Shown one piece after another: positions 28,274 to 36,149 of a stretch of 64,000 nucleotides of DNA. The position numbers were made by a program, and so were the translations under genes. Below the pieces are notes generated by a model. The model saw only the letters and a list, made by a program, of their open reading frames with translations. It was not told the origin of the DNA and searched no databases. Source of the stretch: Streptomyces sp. NL15-2K (GTDB lineage Bacteria; Actinomycetota; Actinomycetes; Streptomycetales; Streptomycetaceae); the NCBI RefSeq assembly GCF_030551255.1, contig NZ_CP130630.1:7979501-8043500 (forward strand). Direction: 5' to 3'. Numbering within the stretch: position 1 is the first letter of the stretch; every line of letters starts with the position of its first letter.

Positions 28274-28349
28274 GGTCCGTCTCCTGGTTGGGCAGTGGGG
28301 GTCTGGTCTTGTTGTCTCGTCCGTGCCGCTGGTGGCTGTCCGTGTGCTG

Positions 28350-29504
28350 TCAGGACTGGGGAGCCGTGCGGTCGGTGATCAGCGTCATGCCGGCGTGCGT
28401 CAGGAGACGGGTCGCGTCCCGTTCACTCGTGAGGGGGCCTTCCACGCCGAGCGCGGCACCGTCGAGCATGCGGGCCAGTACGGCGGCCTTGCGCGTGCCG
28501 TGGACGCCGAGGGCTCGGACCGGGTCGGTCTCGGGGTCGCCCGACACGTCGATGAGCCGGACGACGATGTCGTCCCGGTGGAAGACGGTGCTGCGGTGCA
28601 CGGGGCTCGCGGGGTCGTCCGCGGCGGCCTCGTCCTGCTCGGAGAGCAGCCGGGCCAGCGTCATTCCGCAGCCCGGGCGGGCCGGGTAGTACAGCGCGTG
28701 CCGTCGCAGCTCGGACGGTTCCGGTCCGCCGCCGGGCACATCACGGGTCACATGGTGTACGGCGGGCATGGCCGCGCGGGTGAAGAAGGCACGTGCGGAT
28801 TCGGGGTCGGTCAGGTCCCTGCTCAGTTCCAGGTGCGGGTTGAGGGCTTCCTCCACGGCGCGCACCTCCGGCTGGCGCGAGACGTGGCGCAGCGCGGCCA
28901 TCAGGTCGCCCTGCACCTCGACGGTGCGGACGACTCGGTTGCCGTGCATGAACAGCGTGGTGCGGCGCAGCCGCGTGGTGTCGTCGACGCGGGACCGCGG
29001 CGGTGCGTAGTCGGCGAGGATCTCCGCGACCTTCGACTCGGAGCCGGGCTTGACGGTGAACGTCAGGGCGTGGCGGGTCAGGCCGTCGCCCACGTAGGCG
29101 GGTGCCTGGAGGCCGTTGGTGGTTGCGGTGGTTGCGGTGGTGGGCGGGGCGATGGGTGGGGCGGTGCGGCCGGTCTCGCGGAGGATGTTGAAGCGCATCG
29201 AACGGAGGTCGCGGACGCAGCTCTGCATGGGCCTGACCGTCTCGATGTGGTCTTCGCTGCTCACCCAGGCGAGGTACGACGGGGCGCTTGCCCACTCGCT
29301 CGTGATGAGCCACTGGGACGGGTTCTCCGCGGACTGGCACAGCTGGTCAGTGAGGTGACCGGGAACCGACGCGACGTGGTTGCGCATGTGCTCGTACGCG
29401 TCGAGGAACTGTTGCTGTGCGCCTTCCTGGAGATCGACGAGCAGGATGACTCGCAGCCTGGAGCCGTCGAAGGCCGACTGAGATATACGTTTTGAAGTGG
29501 TCAT
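28350..29504 (-). CDS. ABM plus SchA/CurD-like domain protein (WhiE ORFI-like)
   Basis: A 384-residue protein and the first gene of the core operon. Residues about 15-110 form an ABM monooxygenase domain ([40 protein letters not shown]). A Pro/Thr-rich linker with an Ala-Thr-Thr run follows (about 112-132), then two related SchA/CurD-like halves ([19 protein letters not shown] ... [15 protein letters not shown] and [19 protein letters not shown] ... [15 protein letters not shown]). AAGGAAGG precedes the ATG. Proteins of this architecture are restricted to spore-pigment clusters and probably oxidise an intermediate. Confidence 0.9.
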   Translation of the reverse strand: MTTSKRISQSAFDGSRLRVILLVDLQEGAQQQFLDAYEHMRNHVASVPGHLTDQLCQSAENPSQWLITSEWASAPSYLAWVSSEDHIETVRPMQSCVRDLRSMRFNILRETGRTAPPIAPPTTATTATTNGLQAPAYVGDGLTRHALTFTVKPGSESKVAEILADYAPPRSRVDDTTRLRRTTLFMHGNRVVRTVEVQGDLMAALRHVSRQPEVRAVEEALNPHLELSRDLTDPESARAFFTRAAMPAVHHVTRDVPGGGPEPSELRRHALYYPARPGCGMTLARLLSEQDEAAADDPASPVHRSTVFHRDDIVVRLIDVSGDPETDPVRALGVHGTRKAAVLARMLDGAALGVEGPLTSERDATRLLTHAGMTLITDRTAPQS

Positions 29505-29640
29505 CCGGCAGGCCCTTCCTTCGCGAGAGGCAAGCGGCGGCCGCCGTGTCCCGCAGCGCGAACGACGGTCGGCCCTGAGCCTTCATCGTGGGTCGGGGGG
29601 GCGGGGGCCGCGAGCCGCGGGGGCCAATGGGGGGAACGGG

Positions 29641-29822
29641 TGCCTCCGGCGGTTGGGCGGGTGGCCTGCGGCGGCCTGTGCGGGTGCCTCCGGCGGTTGG
29701 GCCGGGGTGGCCTGCGGCGGCCTGTGCGGGTGCCTCCGGCGGTTGGGCCGGGGTGGCCTGCGGCGGCCTGTGCGGGTGCCTCCGGCGGTTGGGCCGGGGA
29801 GGCCTGCGGCGGCCTGTGCGGG
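29641..29822. repeat. 46-bp tandem repeat, four copies
   Basis: Copies start with TGCCTCCGGCGGTTGGGC at 29641, 29685, 29731 and 29777. The first is 2 bp shorter and the last changes GGGG to GGGA. Each copy also contains GGCCTGCGGCGGCCTGTGCGG. Confidence 0.92.
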
Positions 29823-29865
29823 TTCGGTGGGGGTGCGCGTAGCGCCGTGTGTTGTGGGGTGGGTC

Positions 29866-29977
29866 GGGGCCGTGTCGGGGGGTGTCCGTCCTCGGAACGG
29901 CGCGGAATCGGTTACCTGGCAAGGTGCCCGTGTTGACGCGCCAACCGCTGCGGGCGGACACCCCCCGACACGGCCCC
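29866..29977. repeat. 23-bp perfect inverted repeat with nested dyad
   Basis: 29866-29888 (GGGGCCGTGTCGGGGGGTGT...) is the exact reverse complement of 29955-29977, with 66 bp between. Inside, CGGTT (29909-29913) pairs with AACCG near 29943-29947. It could act as a transcript end for the TetR gene, a barrier, or a protein site. Confidence 0.9.
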
Positions 29978-30075
29978 TTGCCGCCGTACGCGACCGTCCC
30001 GCCGTGTGGCTTCTACGGTGACCTCTTGGCCGACCGAGTCGGGTGGTGGGTGCCTGACAAGCAAGCGGCACGCAG

Positions 30076-30726
30076 TCAGCGTCGACTGGTCCGCCGCAGA
30101 TGGTGCCGTACCGCCCGCTGGGCAACAGGTCCCAGCTCCTCCAACGCGGCCACCAGCAACCCCAGTTGCTCCAACGCGTCCAGCGCCGCATTCGCCCCCG
30201 CCGCATCCACCCCCTCGTACAACTCGATGCCCACGAAGGACGCGGCGACCGCACGCGCCAGCCCCGCCGGATCCGTGAACTCCCCGAACGGCGTCCCCGC
30301 CAGCACCCGCCTGAGGACGTCCTCGATCTCGACGATCCACAACTCGAGCCCCGCCGCCGTGGCGGGCCCGAGGGTGTCGTGCGTCTGGGCGCCGGCCAGC
30401 AGCTGCCCGAGGAGGGCGACATGGCCGCCCTCCTGTTCCGCCTCGTGGATCTGCCGGCCGACCGCCAGGAGTTCGGACAGCGAGGTCACCGCCGAGAAAC
30501 GCGGGCGGTACCGCGCCACCGACCGCTCGGCCCCGTACCGGCACGCGGCGGCCAGCAGCTCGTCCACCGAGCCGAAGTGGTAGAAGACCAGGGCCTGATT
30601 GACCCCGGCCGCCGTCGCGATCGTACGGGCCGACACCTTGGCGATGCCCTGCTCGGTGAGTGTCCGCAGCGCGCCTTCGAGGAGTTTGGTCTTCGTCTCC
30701 TGGGACTTCGCCGTCTCGGGGCTCAT
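30076..30726 (-). CDS. TetR-family regulator
   Basis: A 216-residue TetR protein: ETKTKLLEGALRTLTEQGIA, then VSARTIATAAGVNQALVFYHF as the HTH, and an alpha-helical ligand domain. Its ATG overlaps the DUF4166 stop (ATGA), so it is the last gene of a three-gene operon whose promoter region at 32.2 kb carries two TTGAGCG..CGCTCAA palindromes. Autorepression through those sites is the simplest reading. Loss of binding on contact with a lipid or polyketide-like ligand is possible but unproven. Confidence 0.93.
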   Translation of the reverse strand: MSPETAKSQETKTKLLEGALRTLTEQGIAKVSARTIATAAGVNQALVFYHFGSVDELLAAACRYGAERSVARYRPRFSAVTSLSELLAVGRQIHEAEQEGGHVALLGQLLAGAQTHDTLGPATAAGLELWIVEIEDVLRRVLAGTPFGEFTDPAGLARAVAASFVGIELYEGVDAAGANAALDALEQLGLLVAALEELGPVAQRAVRHHLRRTSRR

Positions 30727-31403
30727 GCGCGGGATTCCTCGCGTAGGGGGCGCAGCCCGGGGCGCACTCCGCGGGTCGCGATGTCGGAGTACGTCGCCGT
30801 GAAGGAACCGTCGTAGCCGAAGAGCGGTCCGAAGTACCTGTTCACCACGCGGACCCGGATACGGAAGCGGCCGGCCGTGTCGTCGTACGACTCCCGTACC
30901 TCCGCCGTCGCGCCGATCAGTTCGGGTACGCGGACGTCCACCATGCCTTCCCGGAAGCGGTGTTCCCCGGAGCGGATGAGGAGGGAGCCGTCGGGCTCCG
31001 CACTGAAGTGCAGGTCGCTGGCGAGGTGTTGGTGGGTGCCGAGGTAGTCGAGGACGCGGTCGCCCTTGGGGCTGAGGACCATCTGGGCGTCGAAGCGCCG
31101 GGGGCGGCCGGGCAGGTGGAAGGTGCGCACGAAGGTCACCGTCTCACGGCCGAAGGTGTCGGTGTACGGCACGTTCTCGATGGTGAAGGGGACGTGGCGG
31201 CCCTGCCTGGGGACGAGGATGTTGCGGGTGGTGCCGAGCGCCAGGAACGGCTTCACGAACGCCCCGCCGTGCCAGACGCGGTCCATCACGCCCCGGCCCG
31301 TGCACGCCTCGCCGCTCGCCAGGCCGACCGAGAAGCGGCGTCGCAGCTGGGGGTGGAGGCGGTCGAAGTCGGTGCCCATCACCGTGCGGAAGATCGACGT
31401 CAT
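30723..31403 (-). CDS. DUF4166 domain protein
   Basis: A 226-residue protein starting MTSIFRTVMGTDFDRLHPQL at the ATG at 31403, which overlaps the SRPBCC gene's stop. I recognise the DUF4166 pattern: WHGGAFVKPFLALGTTRNIL, then VPFTIENVPYTDTFGRETV and a predicted beta-rich body ending FGYDGSFTATYSDI. Function unknown. Being sandwiched between a lipid-binding-type SRPBCC membrane protein and a TetR regulator suggests a role in envelope lipid or hydrophobic ligand handling (inference). Confidence 0.8.
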   Translation of the reverse strand: MTSIFRTVMGTDFDRLHPQLRRRFSVGLASGEACTGRGVMDRVWHGGAFVKPFLALGTTRNILVPRQGRHVPFTIENVPYTDTFGRETVTFVRTFHLPGRPRRFDAQMVLSPKGDRVLDYLGTHQHLASDLHFSAEPDGSLLIRSGEHRFREGMVDVRVPELIGATAEVRESYDDTAGRFRIRVRVVNRYFGPLFGYDGSFTATYSDIATRGVRPGLRPLREESRA

Positions 31404-32155
31404 CGCGGGGTCCCCAGGGTGCGCAGGAGACGGGGCGCACGGACGCGCGTGGGTGGGGTGCGCAGGCAGCGGCGGGCGGCCGGGGTGCCGGGGAGGGGAG
31501 GCGTGAAGAGCGCCAGGGTGATGGCCAGGGCGAGGAGCAGGGGGCAGAGGTAGGCCGCCGTCGGGGCCAGGGGGCCGAGGAGGGCCAGGGCGGCGGCATC
31601 TGAGGTGAGGGTGGTGCAGGCGATGGTGATGACCAGTGCGCGGACCGTCACCTCCGCCAGCCAGTTCAGTCGGGCTCGTTCGGGAGTGATGCCGCGCTCC
31701 AGCCACAGGCGGAGTCGGTCGAAGGACCAGGCCGTCGCCCATCCCATGAGGGGACGGAAGAGCAGCCGGTCGGCGAGCGCGCCGAGGGTGCCCCAGCGCG
31801 GCCGGTAGTCGTACCCGGTGAGGAAACGGATGCCGTCGCCGTCGGGGACGTAGCGCCAGTAGCCGCTGCCCTCGGCGAGCAGGGACAGCGGGTGCGGGGA
31901 GGCGAAGCGGAGGGCGGAGGTGCGGGTGCCGTCGGGGCGCTCCTTCTCACCCGCCGAGATTCCGGTGCCGGCGACCGTGAGAAAGGGCAGCACGCGCGTG
32001 GCGTACCGGAAACGCTGCGGCTCGCCCTCCGCGCGCGGGAGGTACGTGATCTCGGAGAAGCGGAGGTCCCAGCGCTGGTGCCGGGCCGGGTCCTGGGTGC
32101 GAGCCCACAGGTCGTCGAGATCCGCCCGGATGCGTGCCTCTATGTACAGGCCCAT
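31400..32155 (-). CDS. SRPBCC-fold protein with C-terminal membrane spans
   Basis: A 251-residue protein, first gene of the TetR operon. Residues 1 to about 150 look like a polyketide-cyclase/START-like fold (MGLYIEARIRADLDDLWART, HQRWDLRFSEITYLPR, GTGISAGEKERPDG). Two hydrophobic segments follow (about 168-187 and 190-216), then an Arg/Pro-rich tail. A soluble hydrophobic-ligand cavity tethered to the membrane is unusual. The stop overlaps the DUF4166 start (ATGA). Confidence 0.78.
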   Translation of the reverse strand: MGLYIEARIRADLDDLWARTQDPARHQRWDLRFSEITYLPRAEGEPQRFRYATRVLPFLTVAGTGISAGEKERPDGTRTSALRFASPHPLSLLAEGSGYWRYVPDGDGIRFLTGYDYRPRWGTLGALADRLLFRPLMGWATAWSFDRLRLWLERGITPERARLNWLAEVTVRALVITIACTTLTSDAAALALLGPLAPTAAYLCPLLLALAITLALFTPPLPGTPAARRCLRTPPTRVRAPRLLRTLGTPR

Positions 32156-32182
32156 GTGAATCCCCCTGTCGGGCGCCTGTTT

Positions 32183-32198
32183 TTGAGCGATCGCTCAA
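32183..32198. promoter_or_regulatory. TetR operator 1
   Basis: TTGAGCGATCGCTCAA is a perfect 16 bp palindrome 28 bp upstream of the SRPBCC gene. A second copy lies 43 bp away centre to centre, four helical turns. Confidence 0.88.
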
Positions 32199-32225
32199 GT
32201 GCTGTCGAGAGCAAGGTACAAGTTT

Positions 32226-32241
32226 TTGAGCGGTTGCTCAA
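32226..32241. promoter_or_regulatory. TetR operator 2
   Basis: TTGAGCGGTTGCTCAA differs from the perfect palindrome only at the two central base pairs. It stands between the leftward TetR operon and the rightward MarR gene. Confidence 0.85.
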
Positions 32242-32354
32242 TAAGTGGGGCGTGAGGTGTGTCCGTGGCCGTGGTGTGTCAGGAGCGGCTTCGGATCGAC
32301 CGAAAGGCGAGACGGGGCTGACCAGGGTGTAACCGGCCAGTAAGGTCTGATGCC

Positions 32355-32864
32355 GTGCCGAAGCCCCTCAGTCTTCCTTTCGATCCCATCGCCCGCGCCG
32401 ACGAACTCTGGAAGCAGCGCTGGGGAAGCGTGCCGTCCATGGCCGCGATCACCTCGATCATGCGCGCGCACCAGATCCTCCTCGCCGAGGTCGACGCGGT
32501 GGTCAAGCCGTACGGACTGACGTTCGCGCGGTACGAGGCGCTGGTGCTGCTCACCTTCTCCAAGGCCGGAGAACTGCCGATGTCGAAGATCGGCGAGCGG
32601 CTCATGGTGCATCCCACGTCCGTGACGAACACCGTGGACCGGCTGGTGAAGTCGGGCCTGGTGGACAAGCGGCCCAACCCCAACGACGGCCGCGGCACGC
32701 TCGCGACCATCACCGACAAGGGCCGCGAAGTGGTGGAGGCCGCCACCCGCGACCTGATGGCGATGGACTTCGGGCTCGGCGTGTACGACGCCGAGGAGTG
32801 TGCGGAGATCTTCGCGATGCTCAGGCCTCTGCGGGTGGCGGCGCACGACTTCGACGAGGAGTGA
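32355..32864 (+). CDS. MarR-family transcriptional regulator
   Basis: A 169-residue winged-helix regulator starting at a GTG (MPKPLSLPFDPIARADELWK). Core: LTFARYEALVLLTFSKAGEL, SKIGERLMVHPTSVTNTVDRL (recognition) and NPNDGRGTLATITDKGRE (wing). It precedes DUF3817 and icmA, the order I recall in S. coelicolor, so it belongs to the conserved backbone and not to the pigment block. A direct repeat GTTCGACGAGGAGTGACC overlaps and follows its stop (about 32851-32885). Confidence 0.92.
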   Translation: MPKPLSLPFDPIARADELWKQRWGSVPSMAAITSIMRAHQILLAEVDAVVKPYGLTFARYEALVLLTFSKAGELPMSKIGERLMVHPTSVTNTVDRLVKSGLVDKRPNPNDGRGTLATITDKGREVVEAATRDLMAMDFGLGVYDAEECAEIFAMLRPLRVAAHDFDEE

Positions 32865-32927
32865 CCCCGTTCGACGAGGAGTGACCCGGGGGAAGATCGC
32901 CCGGAGTGCGTGGTTACGCTCGTACGC

Positions 32928-33266
32928 ATGAAAAAGAGCGTGCTGACCCGCTACCGCGTCATGGCCTACGTCACCGGCGTGCTGCTGGTCCTGCTGACCC
33001 TCGGCGTGATCGCCAAGTACCTGCTCAAGATGGACGGCGCCGACGACTTCACCAGCGTCGTGGGCATCGCGCACGGCTGGCTGTACGTCGTCTACCTGGT
33101 CTTCGCGTTCGACCTGGGCTCGAAGGCGAAGTGGCCGGTCGCCAAGCAGCTGTGGGTCCTGCTGGCCGGTACGGTGCCGACGGCCGCCTTCTTCGTGGAG
33201 CGGAAGGTCACCCGCGAGCTGGAGTCGAAGATCGCCGAGGACTCTCCGGCGGTCGCCAAGGCGTAA
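32928..33266 (+). CDS. DUF3817 small membrane protein (second copy)
   Basis: A 112-residue membrane protein from the ATG at 32928 (MKKSVLTRYRVMAYVTG). I prefer it to an in-frame GTG six codons upstream because MKK plus a span is the family's usual start. Hydrophobic segments lie near 12-32, 44-62 and 72-90, then FFVERKVTRELESK. It is a paralogue of the gene at 18994. A hairpin terminator follows 6 bp after its stop. Confidence 0.85.
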   Translation: MKKSVLTRYRVMAYVTGVLLVLLTLGVIAKYLLKMDGADDFTSVVGIAHGWLYVVYLVFAFDLGSKAKWPVAKQLWVLLAGTVPTAAFFVERKVTRELESKIAEDSPAVAKA

Positions 33267-33271
33267 CCGCC

Positions 33272-33299
33272 ACCGCCGTACGGATACGCGTACGGCGGT
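33272..33299. terminator. Hairpin terminator after DUF3817
   Basis: ACCGCCGTAC pairs with GTACGGCGGT around an 8 nt loop, 10 bp perfect stem. It separates the MarR-DUF3817 transcript from the icmA promoter. Confidence 0.75.
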
Positions 33300-33305
33300 C
33301 TGCCG

Positions 33306-33335
33306 TCGACAGTTACTTGGACGTCCTAGTAAATT
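33306..33335 (+). promoter_or_regulatory. icmA promoter overlapped by palindrome
   Basis: TCGACA (33306-33311) and TAAATT (33330-33335) are 18 bp apart, placing transcription start at about the ATG at 33343; no ribosome site exists, so the mRNA is probably leaderless. The spacer and -10 are covered by TTACTTGGAC-GTCCTAGTAA (33313-33332), a 20 bp palindrome with one mismatched pair. Confidence 0.6.
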
Positions 33336-33342
33336 CGATGGT

Positions 33343-35043
33343 ATGGACGCTGACGCGATCGAAGAGGGCCGCCGACGCTGGCAGGCCCGTTACGACGCCG
33401 CGCGCAAGCGTGTGGCCGACTTCTCCACGCTCTCCGGTGATCCCGTGGAGCCGGTGTACGGCCCCCGGCCAGGGGACACATACCAGGGCTTCGAGCGGAT
33501 CGGATGGCCAGGGGAGTACCCCTTCACCCGTGGCCTGTACGCGACCGGCTACCGAGGGCGCACATGGACCATCCGGCAGTTCGCCGGGTTCGGCAACGCC
33601 GAGCAGACCAACGAGCGCTACAAGATGATCCTGGCCAATGGCGGTGGCGGGCTGTCCGTGGCCTTCGACATGCCGACGCTCATGGGACGGGACTCCGACG
33701 ATCCGCGGTCGCTGGGCGAGGTCGGGCACTGCGGTGTGGCCATCGACTCGGCCGCCGACATGGAGGTCCTGTTCAAGGACATCCCGCTGGGTGATGTGAC
33801 TACGTCGATGACGATCAGCGGCCCGGCCGTGCCCGTCTTCTGCATGTACGTGGTGGCCGCCGAGCGCCAAGGGGTGAACCCCTCCCTCCTCAACGGCACG
33901 CTCCAGACGGACATCTTCAAGGAGTACATCGCCCAGAAGGAGTGGCTCTTCCAGCCCGAGCCGCACCTGCGCCTCATCGGCGACCTGATGGAGTACTGCG
34001 CGGCCGGCATCCCCGCCTACAAGCCGCTGTCCGTCTCGGGTTACCACATCCGCGAGGCCGGTTCGACGGCCGCGCAGGAGCTGGCGTACACGCTGGCGGA
34101 CGGATTCGGTTACGTGGAGCTGGGGTTGAGCCGCGGCCTGGACGTGGACGTCTTCGCCCCCGGCCTGTCCTTCTTCTTCGACGCGCACGTCGACTTCTTC
34201 GAGGAGATCGCCAAGTTCCGCGCGGCGCGCAGGATCTGGGCGCGCTGGATGCGGGACGTCTACGGCGCCCGCTCCGAGAAGGCGCAGTGGCTCCGCTTCC
34301 ACACACAGACCGCCGGCGTCTCGCTGACGGCGCAGCAGCCGTACAACAACGTGGTGCGTACGGCGGTGGAGGCGCTGGCGGCGGTCCTCGGCGGGACGAA
34401 CTCGCTCCACACCAACGCCCTGGACGAGACGCTCGCCCTGCCGAGCGAACAGGCGGCGGAGATCGCGCTGCGCACGCAGCAGGTGCTCATGGAGGAGACC
34501 GGAGTCGCCAACGTGGCCGATCCGCTGGGCGGTTCGTGGTACGTCGAGCAGCTGACCGACCGGATCGAGGCGGACGCGGAGAAGATCTTCGACCAGATCA
34601 AGGAGCGGGGGCTGCGGTCCCACCCGGACGGGCAGCACCCCATCGGGCCGATGACCTCCGGGATCCTGCGGGGCATAGAGGACGGCTGGTTCACGGGTGA
34701 GATCGCCGAGTCCGCGTTCCAGTACCAGCAGGCGCTGGAGAAGGGCGACAAGAAGGTGGTGGGCGTGAACGCCCACACCGGGTCCGTGACCGGGGACCTG
34801 GAGATCCTGCGCGTCAGCCATGAGGTGGAGCGGGAGCAGGTGCGGGTGCTGGGGGCGCGCAAGGCCGGGCGGGACGACGCCGCCGTACGCTCCGCACTGG
34901 ACGGGATGCTCGCCGCGGCGCGGGACGGTTCGAACATGATCGAGCCGATGCTGGACGCGGTGCGCGCGGAGGCGACGCTGGGCGAGATCTGTGACGCGCT
35001 GCGGGACGAGTGGGGGGTGTACACCGAACCGGCCGGTTTCTGA
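33343..35043 (+). CDS. icmA: Isobutyryl-CoA mutase large subunit
   Basis: A 566-residue substrate-binding subunit of a B12-dependent acyl-CoA mutase; it lacks the B12-binding domain, as IcmA does. The residues that separate isobutyryl- from methylmalonyl-CoA mutase are visible at the reported positions: Phe80 in TIRQFAGFG (Tyr in MCM) and Gln198 in YIAQKEW (Arg in MCM). It interconverts isobutyryl-CoA and n-butyryl-CoA, linking valine catabolism to butyrate and polyketide precursors. The small subunit IcmB is not in the window. The start codon is 11 bp from a palindrome and probably begins a leaderless transcript. Confidence 0.95.
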   Translation: MDADAIEEGRRRWQARYDAARKRVADFSTLSGDPVEPVYGPRPGDTYQGFERIGWPGEYPFTRGLYATGYRGRTWTIRQFAGFGNAEQTNERYKMILANGGGGLSVAFDMPTLMGRDSDDPRSLGEVGHCGVAIDSAADMEVLFKDIPLGDVTTSMTISGPAVPVFCMYVVAAERQGVNPSLLNGTLQTDIFKEYIAQKEWLFQPEPHLRLIGDLMEYCAAGIPAYKPLSVSGYHIREAGSTAAQELAYTLADGFGYVELGLSRGLDVDVFAPGLSFFFDAHVDFFEEIAKFRAARRIWARWMRDVYGARSEKAQWLRFHTQTAGVSLTAQQPYNNVVRTAVEALAAVLGGTNSLHTNALDETLALPSEQAAEIALRTQQVLMEETGVANVADPLGGSWYVEQLTDRIEADAEKIFDQIKERGLRSHPDGQHPIGPMTSGILRGIEDGWFTGEIAESAFQYQQALEKGDKKVVGVNAHTGSVTGDLEILRVSHEVEREQVRVLGARKAGRDDAAVRSALDGMLAAARDGSNMIEPMLDAVRAEATLGEICDALRDEWGVYTEPAGF

Positions 35044-35085
35044 TAGCCCCGTGCCGGCGGCGATCACTTGCGGCGGCGCAGGTCT

Positions 35086-35120
35086 GCGCGTCGCCAGGTA
35101 GTCCGCGCGTCGCCAGGTAG
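35086..35120. repeat. 16-bp direct repeat
   Basis: GCGCGTCGCCAGGTAG occurs at 35086-35101 and 35105-35120, just upstream of the Rieske gene. Confidence 0.85.
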
Positions 35121-35129
35121 CATCACCGC

Positions 35130-36149
35130 ATGCGATTACGTCATAGTCATGACAAGCTCGCTGTCCCGCATCGTGATCCGCGAGCTGACGATTACCCGAT
35201 GCCGTCTGTTCCGTACGGGTGGTACGCCGTGCTCCGCAGCACCGAGCTGCGGCCGGGCAGGGTCGTCAGCCTGCACTACTTCGGACGGGCCCTCATCGCC
35301 TTCCGGGGAGCGGACGGGCAGCCGGCCGTACGTGACGCGCACTGCCCGCACTACGGCGCACACCTGGGCGTCGGCGGGAAGGTTGTGGACGGAACCGTGG
35401 AGTGCCCGTTCCACGGGTGGCGATTCGATGCGGACGGTCGGTGCGTGGAGGCCCCGTTCGCGGTCCGGACCCCGAAGGTGTCCATCGGCGGCTTCCCGGT
35501 CCGTGAGCACAGTGGGCTCATCTTCGTCCATATCGGGCCGGGTGAGCCGTCGTGGGAGGTGCCGGAGATCCCGGAGACGGGATCCAGGGACTTCGCCAAG
35601 CCGATCGACGACACCTGCCGAGCGCGCATCCATGTCCAGGAGATGCGCGAGAACATCGTGGACGAGTCCCATTTCCACTTCATCCACGGCCAGAGCGAAC
35701 CACCCGTCCAGGAACTGCGGCCGGACGGCCCCTTTGCCGAGGTCCGCGGCCGGATCCACCGACGCGTTCTCGGCTGGGACATCAACAACACCTTCGATGC
35801 GTTCATGTACGGACCGGGCGTCATGGTGGTCCGTGCCCACGGCCCCGTCCTCTCGGTGACCGCCGTCGCCCTCACCACCCCCATCGACGACCGCACCAGC
35901 GAGATGCGGATGCTGTACTACGTCCGCAAGCCGTCCGGATTCCCGTTTCTGGTGCCCGCGCTCAAGCTCGTCTTCCGGGCGGAAGCCTTGGGCGAGGTGC
36001 GCGAGGAGGTCCGGATCTGGGATCACAAGATCCACCAACCACGCCCCGTCCTGCTTCCGCACGAGAAGGGCATCAAGGCACTGCGCCGCTGGTACTCCCA
36101 GTTCTATCCATCCGACGTTCCGGCCGAGTCTCTCCAGGAGTACATCTGA
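35130..36149 (+). CDS. Rieske non-heme iron oxygenase, KshA-like
   Basis: A 339-residue oxygenase subunit. The Rieske centre is CPHYGAHLG (Cys-x-His) and CPFHGW (Cys-x2-His); the mononuclear iron site is DESHFHFIHG (Asp-x2-His-x4-His). This is the layout of KshA-type steroid or terpenoid hydroxylases, which need a separate reductase; none is nearby. Two starts are possible: ATG 35130, whose third codon is TTA (bldA-type), and ATG 35199 (MPSVPYGWY), which would leave the palindrome 35140-35153 upstream as an operator. Its last 46 bp overlap the convergent WYL gene. Confidence 0.88.
   Translation: MRLRHSHDKLAVPHRDPRADDYPMPSVPYGWYAVLRSTELRPGRVVSLHYFGRALIAFRGADGQPAVRDAHCPHYGAHLGVGGKVVDGTVECPFHGWRFDADGRCVEAPFAVRTPKVSIGGFPVREHSGLIFVHIGPGEPSWEVPEIPETGSRDFAKPIDDTCRARIHVQEMRENIVDESHFHFIHGQSEPPVQELRPDGPFAEVRGRIHRRVLGWDINNTFDAFMYGPGVMVVRAHGPVLSVTAVALTTPIDDRTSEMRMLYYVRKPSGFPFLVPALKLVFRAEALGEVREEVRIWDHKIHQPRPVLLPHEKGIKALRRWYSQFYPSDVPAESLQEYI
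35140..35153. promoter_or_regulatory. Palindrome at the Rieske gene start
   Basis: GTCATAGTCATGAC has 5 bp perfect arms. Its TCATGAC/GTCAT halves resemble the CATGACGGA halves of the palindrome before the VOC gene, suggesting one regulator. Confidence 0.45.

Larger units (their letters stand above)
29505..30075. other. 571-bp gene-free region with repeats upstream of the pigment operon
   Basis: No credible gene. It holds the core operon's promoter (not identified), a four-copy 46 bp tandem repeat (29641-29822) and a 23 bp perfect inverted repeat (29866-29888/29955-29977). Open frames on either strand here encode only Pro/Ala/Arg-rich repeat products. Confidence 0.8.

Noticed and set aside
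29894..29914. GGAAC...GTTAC resembling an ECF sigma promoter
   Set aside because: The spacer is 12 bp, whereas such promoters need about 16; it also points into the convergent TetR gene.
33343..35043. Calling the gene methylmalonyl-CoA mutase
   Set aside because: The specificity residues are Phe80 and Gln198, the isobutyryl-CoA mutase pair, and the B12 domain is absent.
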